64,000 nt of DNA from Apostichopus japonicus. Taxonomy: Eukaryota > Echinodermata > Holothuroidea > Aspidochirotida > Stichopodidae. Both the position numbers and the translations under genes were made by a program. Shown piece after piece: positions 10,840-23,039 of the stretch. The stretch is from assembly GCF_037975245.1 (NCBI RefSeq), contig NC_092575.1:14302310-14366309 (forward strand), written 5' to 3'. Under the pieces are notes generated by a model. The model searched no databases. It was not told the origin of the DNA and worked only from the letters and a program-made list of their open reading frames with translations. Within the stretch, counting starts at the first letter, position 1, and each line of letters begins with the position of its first letter.

Positions 10840-13800
10840 AAATTTGTCCTTGCTTTTTCACTGCCATGATGGAGAAATCCCAAAATAGAATTGTTCTGTG
10901 TGAGCCTACTGAGCTCTACAATATTCTTCAACAACAAGCTACGGTCTTTCCATGCCTAAGTGATCCAAATTACCTCTTGTTGTTGGGTGAGATTCTTTTG
11001 AATATATGCATTTTATTCACACGTTTGGGTCACTTTGGAATTTGCTCTGTATGTGATCAAAAACTTCTAAATCTGACATGACAAAGGTTGAATGGGAAAT
11101 GCATGAAGTTTGGGCTGAGAAAATTTAACTTTGTTTCAAGTAGGCCTAACTGCATTCAAATTATGCATTGAAATGCCTCTTAACAGTTGTTTTCTATTGA
11201 CTGGGTTATAGCACCAATATAAGCATGTCATTGAAGTTAGTTTTTATTATTTTGAAATTCAAAATCTGGCATCATGGGTAACCCATGATGCCAGATTAGA
11301 AATGATCATGCAGTCTGTGCTTTACGTTCTATATCGATAACTGTTAGACAGAACGTTGACTCAACTTCCAAGCCACTATGTAGTACTTGGCAACTTAAGT
11401 TAAGTATTTCCTAAGGGTTAGGAAACCAACAGAAGGCCATTTTGAAACAGTTAACATGTGATGCTTGTAGATGAATACCAGTTTTTGGTGACCAATTAAA
11501 GCCTTCTCTTTTAGATAAGTAAATTTAACCCCTGTAAATATTTAACATACACAAGAGGATTTCTTTTTAAAATCTAACATTTTCAAGGCTTGCAATATTT
11601 AATAAATAATGAATCTTTCATAAATTGAGACAGTATCAAGAAAGGAGCACTTTACTTATCATTACAGATGCAAGGCAGAACAACGACTACAATGAAAGTC
11701 ATATCATCACCTCTAAGAAAGCCCCAGTGGTAAGATTTACAATTTAGACTTTTGATGGAATGGGAAGGCTTTGTTCTGTAAAGTAACAAAACACAAAATT
11801 GTGATTTCCAGGGCCTGGGAATCCTCATGTATTTATCTACAATTTGCCAGATTGAAACTGTGCGTTTTTGGAGGAATTAGATATCATCAGACAATCTTTT
11901 ATTTATCATGCCACCATTTTGCCATCAAGTAAAGATGACGTTACCATGGCAGCAGACAATGATCTGAACTTTCAGACCATTGACTTTGACTGGATATATA
12001 TTTGACCAATATCAGAGAGAAGGTGGACAGAGGGGGTAACTGTATCTCTTGGTAAGGAGAGGGTAGGGGGAACAGTGGTGCATTTTTCTTGGAAAAAAGT
12101 GTAACAGCCAGTGTACAAGAAACTTTAAACATACTGTTAGGTTGGTTAGGGTGAAGAATAGTCCTATTGGGGGGGGGGGGGTTACGTGCCAACCTCTGAC
12201 CCCCAACCCTGTATCCCATCTGCCTCTGCTGAAGAGTGAAGTCAATGGTCCAAAAATTCGGTCATGACAACATTTTTTGGCACTGAAAACAGCTCTGATT
12301 TTGGACACTTTCGTATCCTAAAATCCCATAACAGCACAAGGTTCAGTAGGTAGCTTCATTGTGGTCAGTCAAGTTTGAGTTATCTAAATAAATGTGAAGG
12401 CAACGTATTTTTTAAAGTGTCATTTAAATCTTGTCTGTCTCAACTACTTGTATAAACTCCCCGTTTTAATTTATATTTTGCCCTTTTAGTCTGAGAGTGG
12501 TGATTTTCTGTTACCTTATGATGCTGAACTAGAGTGTAAACAACATGTTATTGTTGTTGACAGTAACACATCATCCTTGCAAGAGAAAGGTAGGTACAGT
12601 AATCTTGGTTTGAAATGTTTCAATTTTCTTAACAAGATTCTTTGGTAAATGTTGTCTATTGTCCTCCAAAGATTGCATTTTTTCAGATCAGACCAATAAG
12701 CCTGAAATATATCAGTCACATGAAACATCAAGTTTAAATAAGTGTGAACTCAAATTTAAAGCCTGCAGTGGATCACTGACAAGACGAGACAGATTATAGA
12801 GTTGTTTCTTTTTGGCAGTTTCCGTTACAGTCAGCTTTTTAACATATTGCCAGTTTCATTTACATGATCTCATCTGTCTGGCTGATGAGTCAATGGAAGA
12901 CTTATATGAATACAAGCTCTTTTGTGGTTTAAATTATAAAGTACATTTTCTGGTGAGAAAAACATGGTATAGGTTTTGTTTTTGAGAAGACAACAGAGAA
13001 GAGCACAGAGACGCAAACTTCTGTGGTGTCCATTGTTTCATCATTATTACATTATTATGCCTATAAGATAAATCATTATCTACTTAATTTGCATAATGCT
13101 TTCAGGAAACAGTTGAAGCAGTATTGCTGAATTTATGGATAATGCATAGTCATAAATGATTGTCAATTGTCATTGTGAGGATTTCACTTTTTTTTTTTTA
13201 TTGTTTTTGATCGTCAACATTATTTCATCCATATCTTCAAGTTAGCTTTACATTTCAGTTAATACAGCTTACATATTTTTGACTGCTTTGCAAATGTAAT
13301 CTTGCTAACCCAGGGCCTGCATTGAGCTGTGCAAAACTTCTCGCAGATATGGGAAGCCGAAATCCTGTCAAAGTCTTAAGAGGTGGTTACGAAGAGTTTT
13401 CCGCCCTGTATCCTTTCCTCCGAACGCATAAAATCATCTACATGCCGCAGGAGCTGGATAAGTTGGAACCATATCCCGTAGAGGTGTTACCCGGGAGATT
13501 ATACCTTGGAACGACGGCGCAAGCCACGAGAGCGCACGTGAGAAAAGATCTGAAAGTCAAGGCAATTATTCTCAACACCACACAGACTGTAGAGTAAGTA
13601 TCCTGTGATTGTTCATGTAAAACAATTGTTTATATGTAACCCCCAGAGTCCTTGACTACCAAGCTCTACTGGGATGGAATGGGAGAAAGGAGTGGGGGGG
13701 GGGTGTGGAGGAGGATTGTGGAGGAGAACACTTGCTGCTTCATATTCTTTCCCATGCACTACTGGCCCTCTATTGTAACCTAGCAAAAAATTTACAGCTC

Positions 13801-16800
13801 CTGCAGTTTGCTTTGAATTTGCAAAGTGACATAAAGCAGGAAAGGTTTATAAAATGAAGAAAGAATGAAATTTAATTTGTGGGACTCAAAATTGCATCAT
13901 AAATTGTGTATGTATAACATTGCTAATTAGTACACTAGTAGCCAAATGGTTAAATCTATATAGAGGTCTCTTTATAGATTGAGAGGTGGGGGGTTCCATC
14001 GAATTATGAGTGTCACATGACTTTGGTCAAAGTGACAATCCCAGTGTGACAGGCAACTTTAACAAGAGAAAAGATATTACAGCAATGAATTGTTTTATTG
14101 TACACTACGAGCAGTTACAAGAATTAAGTGTTGTTTCTTCACTTACTCAGAGTAGGTCAGTGGCATTACCTTGATATTCTCAATTTCTCATTTGATTATA
14201 GCTACTATGACCCATTTCTTTACCAATGATGTATCTCTGGTCTCCATTTTTTGGTTTCGATGATAATCGTAACCTTTACATTCATGATGTCGTAAGTGAG
14301 TGTGTGTGGGTGAGTGCGTTTGTGTGGCCCAGCTTGTAAACACGGTATCTCAAGTAGAGAAGGCTAGACCAAATTCATATTTAGTGTGTAGAAGCACCAC
14401 ATTGAGTACAAGTTTTTGGTGGAGGTCTAAGGTCATTTGGGTCACCAGAGGTCAAATTGTGAAAACCTTATAAACACGGTATCTCAGGAAGGGAAGGTTG
14501 GACCAATTTCATAGTTATTGTGTAGAAGTACCACATTGAGTACAAGAAACCTATTGTTTTTGGTGGAGGTCAAAGGTCATTTGGGGTCACCAGGGGTGAA
14601 ATTGTGAAAACCTCCAACACGATATCTCAAGAAGGAAAGCTTGGGCAGACCTCATATTTAGTGTGTAGAAGTACCATCTTAAGTTAAAGAAGCCTATTGT
14701 TTTTGGTCGAGGTCAAAGTTCATTTGGGGTCACCAGGGGTGAAATTGTGAAAACCTTGTAAACACCATATCTCAAGATGGGAAGCATGGGCAGACTTTAC
14801 ATTTAGTGTGTGGAAGTACCACATTGAGTACAAGAAGTCTATTGTTTTATGTGGAGGTCAAAGTTCATTTGGGGTCACCAGGGGTGAAATTGTTAAAACC
14901 TCGTAAACATGATATCTCAAGAAGGGAATCATGGGCAGACCTCATATTTGGTATGAAGGTGTAAAACAATGAGAAAAACAGAAGCCTATTGATTTTGGTG
15001 AAAGTCAAGGGTCATATATGGGGACAACAGGTCAAATCGTGAAAGCCTTGTAAAGATGTACACCCTCACTATACAGTATGTTAGATTCATGAAGAAAACT
15101 GCTCATTACATCATCGTAACCACAATGCTTTTTTGCATTCTGGTTCTCACATTGTCTATTCTTATTTTTATCCACTTGAACAGAACCACAGAGTTGAAAG
15201 CAGATGTACAACATATATCTATTCTTGATGAGGATGACGTGGACATCTTCTCACACTTTACAGGGAGCTGCGAATTCATAGGTACAGTGGTTATAGGCAT
15301 TGTATTCATATCAAAGTCACTATTAAGTGTAGTATATGTGTGTGTAGTATGTGTAGGCAGCCAGTTGTAAAAAAAAACATTTAAATACTTTTCTTAGCGC
15401 AATTTTAAAATGGTGAAATATTGCATCACAATTTGCTTTCGAGCAGACATGTTGGAACACAATATACTGACAGGGTACCATTGTAAAGTGTGCTATTTTT
15501 ATCCAAACATTAAATCCAAGCTTGTGAGGACTTTGTTCTTAAGTCTTGGTAGAATGCTGCGACATTAGAGACTGCAGCATGGTAAGGTGTAATGTCAGAT
15601 GCAGCAGCCATGCCTACCAATTCCATCTGTTTTAAAGGACTTTTTCTCTTTCACTCTAAACAAGGGACTCCTTGAGGTTACATACCAATGATTAGCCATG
15701 TACCTCTTAGTGTTACAAAATGCAAGTTAAGATTCAACCCTTGATTGTTGCCCTAGAGGAACCATACCCAAGAACACTGAGGAATATAGATTGAAGTTTA
15801 GTCCCTCTAGATAAAAGATATTACTTCAAATTTATCAGCATGCTAAAAGGTCTTGCACTTCTAAACAGTACTGGCCATTCGGTTTATTCCCCAGACATTT
15901 AGGAGAGTTCAAATTATAGAAAATATTTCATTGATAATAAAAAAATGCTTTGAGCGCAGCAGCAATTTATACTAAAATTTTGAACATAAGTGAACATTAC
16001 TTGACTTTCAAGCATACTTTTGTGACCATTCTGAATCATTTCTGATGTTGTTTAAGAGAGCAGATAGTGTTCGATGCAATATTCATAATCGATATTTGAG
16101 TTTTTTGATCTTGGATATTCACCCTCAGGTAATCACTTGAAGGACTCTAATCCTGTTCTGGTCTCCAGCGATCATGGTCTCAGCAGAAGTGTAGCGCTTA
16201 TCTTGGCCTACCTGATGAATCACTATAAATGGCCATTGAAGGTAAATTTCATATTCTGTTTCATGGTCATCCATACTATTAGGTACATTATATGTTGGTG
16301 TGAAATCCTCTAGCAAGTACTTCTGCAAAGTTCTGACATACGTCAGTATATATTAAACGTAAAGAGGGAGGGGCAATCAGTGCCAGGTGAACACCCTTCA
16401 GAGCTCTATAGACAATGTATGCCCCCCACCTCTCATGTTTAATTTTGGAGGCATAAAGCTGAAACAGAAAGTGGGTATGTCTTAGCCTTGATTTTGGGGG
16501 TCCCCTTTATCTGCCTTAGTCCAGTACTGAAGGCAATGTCACAAAATTGCAACTAGCAGCCAGAATTATGTGGAGCAGATTCACTTGAAAACCCTTGACT
16601 TCCTCCCCATAGGTGATACTTAACAGAGGACATATAACACAATCTCAGCTTTGACCTGACCCAATTAAAATGCTATGCTCCTCTGAAATGAAGGATGTAT
16701 TAATATTCTCACAGACCATCAGAATATCGAGTCAAAAAGTGAAACACTAAAAAGAGAAAAAAAGCATTGATGCACAAAAAGTGGCATTTTTCTCTTGTAG

Positions 16801-17089
16801 TCTGTTTCAAAGCGCCGCAGAAGGAGAGAGTGAAACCTAACCCGAACAAACGGTACTTAGCTCTAGATGGGTCTGTTTGGACAAATGTCTCCTCACAGAT
16901 TTGAATAAACTAAAAGATATTTTGAGACCTTTTTATTTGAATTTTATCTTTCACCAGGAAGCCTACACACATCTACAAGGTTGTAAGAAGAATATCCGAC
17001 CTCGAAGGACTTTCGTTCAGCAGCTCTCCAAATGGGAGGAAGAGTTATTCCAAGAAATTGTGACGGATATTACTGATCCAAATTATTAA
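10840..17089 (+). CDS. STYXL1: Serine/threonine/tyrosine-interacting-like protein 1 (MK-STYX pseudophosphatase), complete
   Basis: Seven exons join in phase: 10840-10986 (ATG at 10866), 11668-11729, 12490-12589, 13314-13593, 15184-15281, 16129-16241 and 16958-17089 (TAA). They encode 301 residues; human STYXL1 has 313. An N-terminal rhodanese/CDC25-like region opens with LCEPTELYNIL and DPNYLLLLD. A dual-specificity-phosphatase fold follows, with RGGYEEFSALYPFLRT, IIYMPQELD and a C-terminal ITDPNY. In the phosphatase loop the catalytic HCxxxxxR is SSDHGLSR (residues 233-240). Cys is replaced by Ser234 and His by Ser233, and Arg240 is kept, so catalysis is not expected. The human protein is also inactive, with FS at the same places. 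Human MK-STYX acts as a scaffold, for example with the stress-granule protein G3BP1. A second Met follows the first directly, so either could start translation. Introns hold a 35-bp palindrome and a tandem array. Confidence 0.94.
11263..11297. repeat. 35-bp near-perfect palindrome in STYXL1 intron 1
   Basis: Two 17-bp arms, AATCTGGCATCATGGGT and its exact reverse complement, are separated by one A. There is no mismatch in the arms. It could be a minimal remnant of an inverted-repeat element or a site that extrudes. Its function is unknown. Confidence 0.9.
14333..15056. repeat. Tandem array, about five units of 134-145 bp, in STYXL1 intron
   Basis: The phrase (A)TATCTCAAGAAGGGAA recurs at 14346, 14480, 14623, 14768 and 14913. 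Each copy is followed by TTTAGTGTGTAGAAGTACCA, GTTTTTGGTGGAGGTCAAAG and GGGGTCACCAGGGGTGAAAT, or variants of them. Copies are diverged, and a sixth partial unit runs to about 15056. The array ends about 130 bp before the exon at 15184. Confidence 0.85.
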
Positions 17090-18216
17090 CAATCTTGAGG
17101 CTTTTGAAATTTGGGGAGTACTGTGCAATCTGACCGTTTTGTATTTGACATGATGTAAATAAGATGTTACGCTCGTACATAAATTGCATGTAGTATGTTC
17201 TCTTATTTTTGAGATACAAGTCAAAGATACATTGTGTAAGATTTAAAAATGGGGTTCATTTACAGATGTTAGTTACACCGGCATAACCTTTTATATGATG
17301 GGATGGTAGTGGAGCGGGGCAGACATCTTTGCATGGTCGAATAGTCCATTTTCCAACAGGTTAATGATGGAATAACTTTTCTGAAATATGTCCAAATTTT
17401 ACCATTTTGGCCCAAAGAGCTGACAACTGCTACAGAGTCCTGTCATTATTGAATTATTTCTCCATTTTTCTCTCAATATTTCCAATCATGATTTAAATTT
17501 TGGTGCACCTCTACTTGTGTACTTAAAAGATGGAAAGTGATAAGCAAACAAGTATTGACTTGATTGGTATTGACTATCTGAATAAATTCATCCAAAAATA
17601 AGTATACTTTGATGACTATAATCATTGAATAAAATATTGTAGCTTTGTCATATCGAATAGTAGTTCTGTTTTTGTGATTGACAAAAGAGCTGATATTGCT
17701 AGAGATATTTTTGCCTAAGATATTTAAATTTCATATTGTACTTTAAAACCAATTATGCTTACAAAATCCAGCCAGTATATATCTGTGATAAATGAGGCCC
17801 CTATTTGCCTTGCGTTAGACAAAACCTGTAATAAATTTCCACATTTTTGAATAACATGATTTTGCAGCCTTGTCATCTTAGTTCTATCAAAATACTGTGA
17901 AATTGCAGCATTGTAAATCTACTGTGAGAGAAAGAAAAAAACTATATATTTACATATGCACACATTTTCTAACTATTGAATACTTTGGTATATACTAGAA
18001 TGACAATTTTGCCCAACAAGATCTTGGGGGCCTTATAATAATCTGTTTCTATAACCTATAAGTTATTCACAATTTCTAGCCATTTGGTACTGCAACATTG
18101 CAGATGAACAAACTTCACATTAGATGAACCGTTTCAAGCGCTGTCAAGAGTTCTGCTTCCATTTGGTAAAGAAAACAACCCTCCCAACGTGTTGAATTTT
18201 CTATAATTATTTTAAT
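17090..18216. other. STYXL1 3' UTR and convergent intergenic region
   Basis: Several AATAAA hexamers follow the STYXL1 stop codon, including 17581-17586 and 17628-17633. One of these is likely the polyadenylation signal, but the choice cannot be made from sequence. No other gene is supported here. Confidence 0.45.
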
Positions 18217-18478
18217 ACAGAAGTGTTGAACATCACCATCGATCCCAGAAAAATCACACACAGCTTGCTACCGTCGGTAATTAGACACTAGTGTACAGTG
18301 TACATACAGCTGCGGTGAATACCCACAGCACAGTGTATAAACAATACAGCGATGCACATCTCAGGTCCAGCTATTGATAACAAGGTGTCACGTTTCATTA
18401 CTGTACTGTCTGCATTTTGTAGCGACACAAACAAAATGTCACTTGCAAGCAACGGAAAATTAACTTTTTTAGATGGCC
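18217..18478 (+). repeat. Dispersed repeat B, copy 1
   Basis: About 260 bp that is highly similar to 47772-48027, in the same orientation. Shared blocks include CACCATCGATCCCAGAAAA, GCTTGCTACCGTCGGTAATT, GACATCTCAGGTCCAGCTA (with GCACATCTC here) and GTCACTTGCAAGCAAC. No terminal inverted repeats and no tRNA-type A/B boxes were seen. The class is unknown; a SINE or a solo fragment of a larger element is possible. Confidence 0.8.
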
Positions 18479-18928
18479 GCACACGGTTTGGGGCGAGTCT
18501 TCAATGCCTTTAACATGCAGAAATTTTCTGGCAGTCTTGTTGGGCAATGACCCTCAGGCACCTGAAATATCCCTTTAAAGTGTAATAGACAACATTGTTA
18601 TCTTTCATATATTCTCGAAGATTTGTTTTTGGACCTACAGTATTGTTTACACAATGCATCATACAGAAAATGTAATGTTTTCTCTTTAATTTTCCACCAA
18701 TTTTGGTACTTTATTATCCATAAAAACCAGATTTGAAATATTTAGTGTATTGTGCACTTCTTTAACCTACATTAAACCATTAAAGTTGCCTTAATTATTC
18801 ATGGCAGCTTTTGCTTGTAGATTGCTTTGGCCGGGAACAGGTCTAACAAGTGAGAGAGAAATGTGTATAATTTGTTTTGTAAAAATTTTCATGAGATAAT
18901 GCTCCAAAACTTGTAGTGAATAAATTCT

Positions 18929-18934
18929 TTTATT
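18929..18934 (-). terminator. ALKBH4: Candidate polyadenylation signal of ALKBH4
   Basis: TTTATT on the plus strand reads AATAAA on the minus strand, about 110 bases after the ALKBH4 stop codon. The cleavage site itself was not identified. Confidence 0.5.
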
Positions 18935-19044
18935 TCGATCAATTGGTATGTACATCTGGTAACAAAAAAATAGAATTTTTACCTTTCAAGACTAGCTGAA
19001 AAAAAGTTAATCATTGCATAAGGAATCATATGTGACCTATGTAA

Positions 19045-21333
19045 TCATTCTACCACCTGTCCTTGGTATGTCCTAGCTATCCCCAACACCATGTCACCGA
19101 GTTCATAACGTTTACCTCCTTCCCTAAACTCCTCGGAGAGCTCACGGTATGTGATGGCGACCCTTCTTGACGTGATTGCGTTCCTCGGTATCGAATGCAT
19201 CCACCTATATCTGGCATCACCGCTGACCACTATTAAACTCCTCCTCGGCATCGGGACTCGCACCTTAGGCCTGATTGCCTCGTCGTTCTCTTGAGTATAA
19301 TGAAAATGGAGGAAGGAATCGGACAAGAGATTCAGAGTCACTAAACGTTCTCCCCACAGCCAGCGATCGTCAAAGTGAGGGTCAATTGCTGATCCCCTCT
19401 CTGGAACGTATTCCAAGTGGCATTGTTCGACAGGGTGAAAGCTCTTCAAGGGCTCCACAGCATTCATCCTGGGCACTATTGACTCGCTGAGAGGCGGTAG
19501 CCCTGAAAACGTGCCCGTCTTTAATTTCTGCTTCTTAAAGTTGACTTTAGGCCCAAAATCCTATGAGATGAGAAAATATTCAATGGCACAATAAAAGTAC
19601 AAAAATTTGGACAAGAATACAATTTCACAAGTTTGTATACTCTTGAAGTATTGCTTACCCAATATCTTTTGCCTTCTGCCACCTGGCTCAAGATCCTCCG
19701 TAAAAGTGACACATAGTTTTGAGAAGGATGGCATTAAAATTCTACACTTAAGTCTGTACAAAATATCCTCCACCAAGTCAAAGAGTTGGCAGGGTTCTTA
19801 CACTCTTTAATGGTCTGTTTCATAACAATATCAGAAACTGGTTCTGACAAATTGCTACCTCACTGAAGTTTAACAGCAAATTATTTCACCCTATATAATT
19901 TAATCCTATTAGAGTCAAATTAATATGTCAATGGCTTTAAAAGATGGGTGTTCTGATCAGGCTCATTCAGTAACTTGTAGTACTGTAAATCAGTAGTAGT
20001 GACACATCCCAATGTGCCTCTGTAGCTATAAGGTATCCTACATGTTACCCTTTGACCTTTGAGTTCCCCTAGTTACTCACCTCATCTCTGCCTATTGGAT
20101 AATATGGTACTGACCAAAATGTATCAAAAACATGGACTACGTGTCAAAACCGCACACACTTTCGAAAACACTTTTCTGTGGCACTTTTTGAAGATGTATG
20201 GTTTTAGGAAAAATCTTTTTCTCTTCACAATGGTTATAAAGCTTGCTTAAGCATTGAAAGCAAGCAGGTGTTGATTGAATGCATTCATCTGTGAGTGGTG
20301 TCTATTTTCAGTTACAACAACAAACCTGTTTCCTTCTTCCTGATTGGGATGATTTCCAGGGCATCTTATCAATTTCTGTGATTATGCAACATTCTTCAGG
20401 CAAACTGACAAAGTCCTTGATGATAGTGATGCCATTGAATTCTATGTACTTCCCATTGTGAGAACTGCAGTGGTCCATGCCTTGCTCTGGATCAAATTCA
20501 GACCAAGCCTTTCTGCATATTGCACAGTAAGTCCATATTTCCTGTGGGAAAGAACAGAGTATGCAAGTTTGGAGATAAACCTTCACTCACGATGAATCTT
20601 AGTCACAGATTAAACAGAGCAGTTGTTGTTATAAAAGCAAACCCAATGGAAAACACTCGACTATTGTGAGCTTGTTGCATTAATGTCACAATTGCACATG
20701 TTGAAAATGGTGTGAATAGTTTGATACTTTTCAAAACCAAATTCATATTAAGCTTAAGACTGACACTGATGTTCATAACAGATGAATCATGCCTCTACTA
20801 ATTGGAATATAATATTTTGGGCTGAGTCAAGTCATTATCTGGTATAACGATATGCTTCCAATTTCAATTAGATAGCCATGATGTACTTATCTAAAAAGTT
20901 TCTTTATTTTATTACTAGAAATTAAATGCAAATGTCACTTATATCTATATACGCACATTTGAAGTTTGATTGAACCAACAATCTAAACCCCCAAGAGAAA
21001 CTGCAAGCATTCAAGTAGAAAGTAAATATTGAAGAGCATGTGTGACATATGTTGACATCACAAAATAGTACCCACTATGGTCCACTTTGAAATGTTTTTT
21101 TTTGAGCAAAAAGTTGTTCTTTCCAAGCAGTGGAGACTACAAGAAAAATATTCCAAATCAGTTGCAGTGTTTAAATGCTACCAGCTAGGCTATTCCACTA
21201 CATCTTATACAGCAGCTTTGTTTAGAAATTTCACCTCTTGTATACTGGGTTTAGCTGCTGCAATCTCCTTTGGACGGTTTTCACACAGCAAACAGCAACG
21301 GATACCAGTGCATCCACATCTCTTATCAGCCAT
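19045..21333 (-). CDS. ALKBH4: Alpha-ketoglutarate-dependent dioxygenase AlkB homolog 4, complete
   Basis: Three coding exons on the minus strand join in phase 0: 21235-21333 (ATG at 21331-21333), 20326-20541 and 19045-19560. They encode 276 residues; human ALKBH4 has about 302. The N-terminus is Cys-rich (CGCTGIRCCLLC), followed by TYCAICRKAW. The conserved exon boundary GRRKQ/DFGPKVNF matches the human protein. The double-stranded beta-helix dioxygenase core shows the iron ligands H167 and D169 (in SAIDPHFDD) and H227 (in RWMHSIPR). R238 in RRVAITYRE is the expected 2-oxoglutarate ligand. All key residues are present, so it should be an active Fe(II)/2OG dioxygenase. ALKBH4 in vertebrates demethylates mono-methyl Lys84 of actin, and N6-methyladenine activity has also been reported. 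The gene is convergent with STYXL1 and divergent from LRWD1, as in human. Confidence 0.95.
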
Positions 21334-22029
21334 ACCCTAAAGTGAAATAACAATATGTAGTGTAGATAAAATCCATAGCTCTGAGGTAGTTGTGCATTGG
21401 AAGAATTAATTAAGCAGCCACTAATAGTAGCAGGCAAAGCCACTTATACTAGTACTTCGTAGTACTAGTCAGACTTTCCAACATTGAGGAAAATTTATGA
21501 GTGTGATCAGCGGCAGTGGGGGAGGGGTCCTTTGGAAAAATTTTCGTATTTTTGACTGCCTAGATGCAAAATGGTGCATTCTTTTTCAGTTTCTCTGAGT
21601 AATTTTATATTGAGAATATCATCCTCACATATGTATTATTGAACTCAACAAGCATGACAATTCTCAACAAAGACTTTTCTTGAATTGATGAAAGTAATCA
21701 CTTGCTAACATAATTGAACATTTATATCGGAAATTGAAGCGCACTTCTCAATCTCTAGTACCAACACCTCTCCCATCCGGCGTTTTCCACCACCACCATG
21801 GCAAACACACTACTCTTGTAACTTGTGTAAGTACTCAAAGTTGCTTTGTGTTGTAGAGGTATGTAGCCTTCTTAGCATCTTTTAGGACGGTTTTTCGGAG
21901 ATTGTTCGTGGATTGCGTGTGATAAAGTGCACATAGCGTGTGAGCGTGTGAAGGGCCGGAAATGCGTGTGTCACACGCCAAATGCGTGTGAGTTGGAATG
22001 TCTGACTAGTAGTTAGTAGTAGTCTAGTA
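21334..22029. other. ALKBH4 upstream region
   Basis: This holds the likely ALKBH4 promoter, although no specific core element was identified. A 9-bp inverted repeat (ACTAGTACT, 4-base loop, AGTACTAGT) lies at 21448-21469. A cluster of GCGTGTGA/GTGTG motifs lies at 21910-21990. No gene is supported. Confidence 0.4.
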
Positions 22030-22620
22030 TGGGCTCCGTAATTAACGCACCACTCCGTAATTGACGCACCTTCAATTATTACTAGCAACGATACAGAAGG
22101 CCACCTAAACTTTTTGCAGTCAAGCAGAATTACATATTTCATGAGTTTGAATCCATTTCAGCTATTTGCTGACCAAATTGTGGTATTTTTTAAGCTTTTA
22201 ACACCCTCCCCCCAGTTTTACACATTTTTTGGACATTTGGAAATCTTACTCCCTAAAAATAACCAAAATTACTTCAAAATGATACCACTACTCTCTGGGA
22301 CCTGACCTGTCTAAGCTTAGAGGTTCAGAGCATAGTGCTCAAACGGCATCCAAAGTCAATGGATGTATACTTAGGCCTACAATACAGTTAGCTTATCGAC
22401 GCATGTGTCAATTTAGGGGTATGAAAGAACTTGACACAGCAGACATTTTGTGGTCAAATTCTTCTCAATTGTACGTTGCATAAGCACAGAACAATAAATA
22501 TTTTGAGATCATTACAGCTAAGGAACTACACATATGAAAAGTGCGTGCAGTTGAGTGATTTTGATTTAATGTTGACCGACATCGTCAATCCAATCCTTAA
22601 GTGCGTCAATTATGAGCCCA
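22030..22620. mobile_element. Candidate MITE with about 20-bp inverted ends
   Basis: The left end GGGCTCCGTAATTAACGCAC (22031-22050) and the right end GTGCGTCAATTATGAGCCC (22601-22619) are inverted repeats with a few mismatches. A second GTAATTGACGCACC sits just inside the left end. No clear target duplication was found, and the interior has no recognised protein. Confidence 0.5.
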
Positions 22621-22747
22621 CCATGCTACTTAGTGCTAGTAGCAGCCACTAATGTAATGGTTAAGAAAGGTCCGAAGAACTTAAAGTTACACATCATGAA
22701 GAGTACGGTACTTTGGTAAACTATACTGTGAATGTGATATTTAAAAC

Positions 22748-23029
22748 AAAGTGGCTATTCTTACGACTAGTTGTAAGAATAATTTCTGACTACGCATGCC
22801 CAGTTGCTATTTTCATGACCAGGAGTACTATTTTTACGACGAGGAGTAACAATAATTTCCGGTTAGGGTTAGGGTAAGGGTTAGGATTGAGGTTTAGGGT
22901 TATGTTTAGGGTTAGGGTTACCCCTACTACATGCGCAGTTGCTTTATATACTTTACTGCGCTTGAATTTGCCTTTGTCTTAAGAATAGTTTATAAATAAT
23001 TGTTACTAGTCGTAAGAATAGCCACGGCC
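22748..23029. mobile_element. MITE carrying a telomere-like repeat array
   Basis: Inverted ends GTGGCTATTCTTACGACTAG (22751-22770) and its counterpart ending at 23025 enclose about 275 bp. The flanks share TATTTAAAAC (22738-22747 and 23030-23039), read as a 10-bp target duplication. At 22861-22920 the interior holds about ten perfect or degenerate TTAGGG units. The same end sequence TTACGACTAGTTGTAAGAATAA is partly repeated inside the left arm. There is no coding sequence. Confidence 0.75.
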
Positions 23030-23039
23030 TATTTAAAAC

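Noticed and set aside
19275-19490. Plus-strand 71-residue frame
   Set aside because: It is antisense to the last ALKBH4 coding exon.
22861-22920. True chromosome end or telomere
   Set aside because: The TTAGGG array is short, degenerate, bounded by inverted repeats and flanked by genes on both sides.
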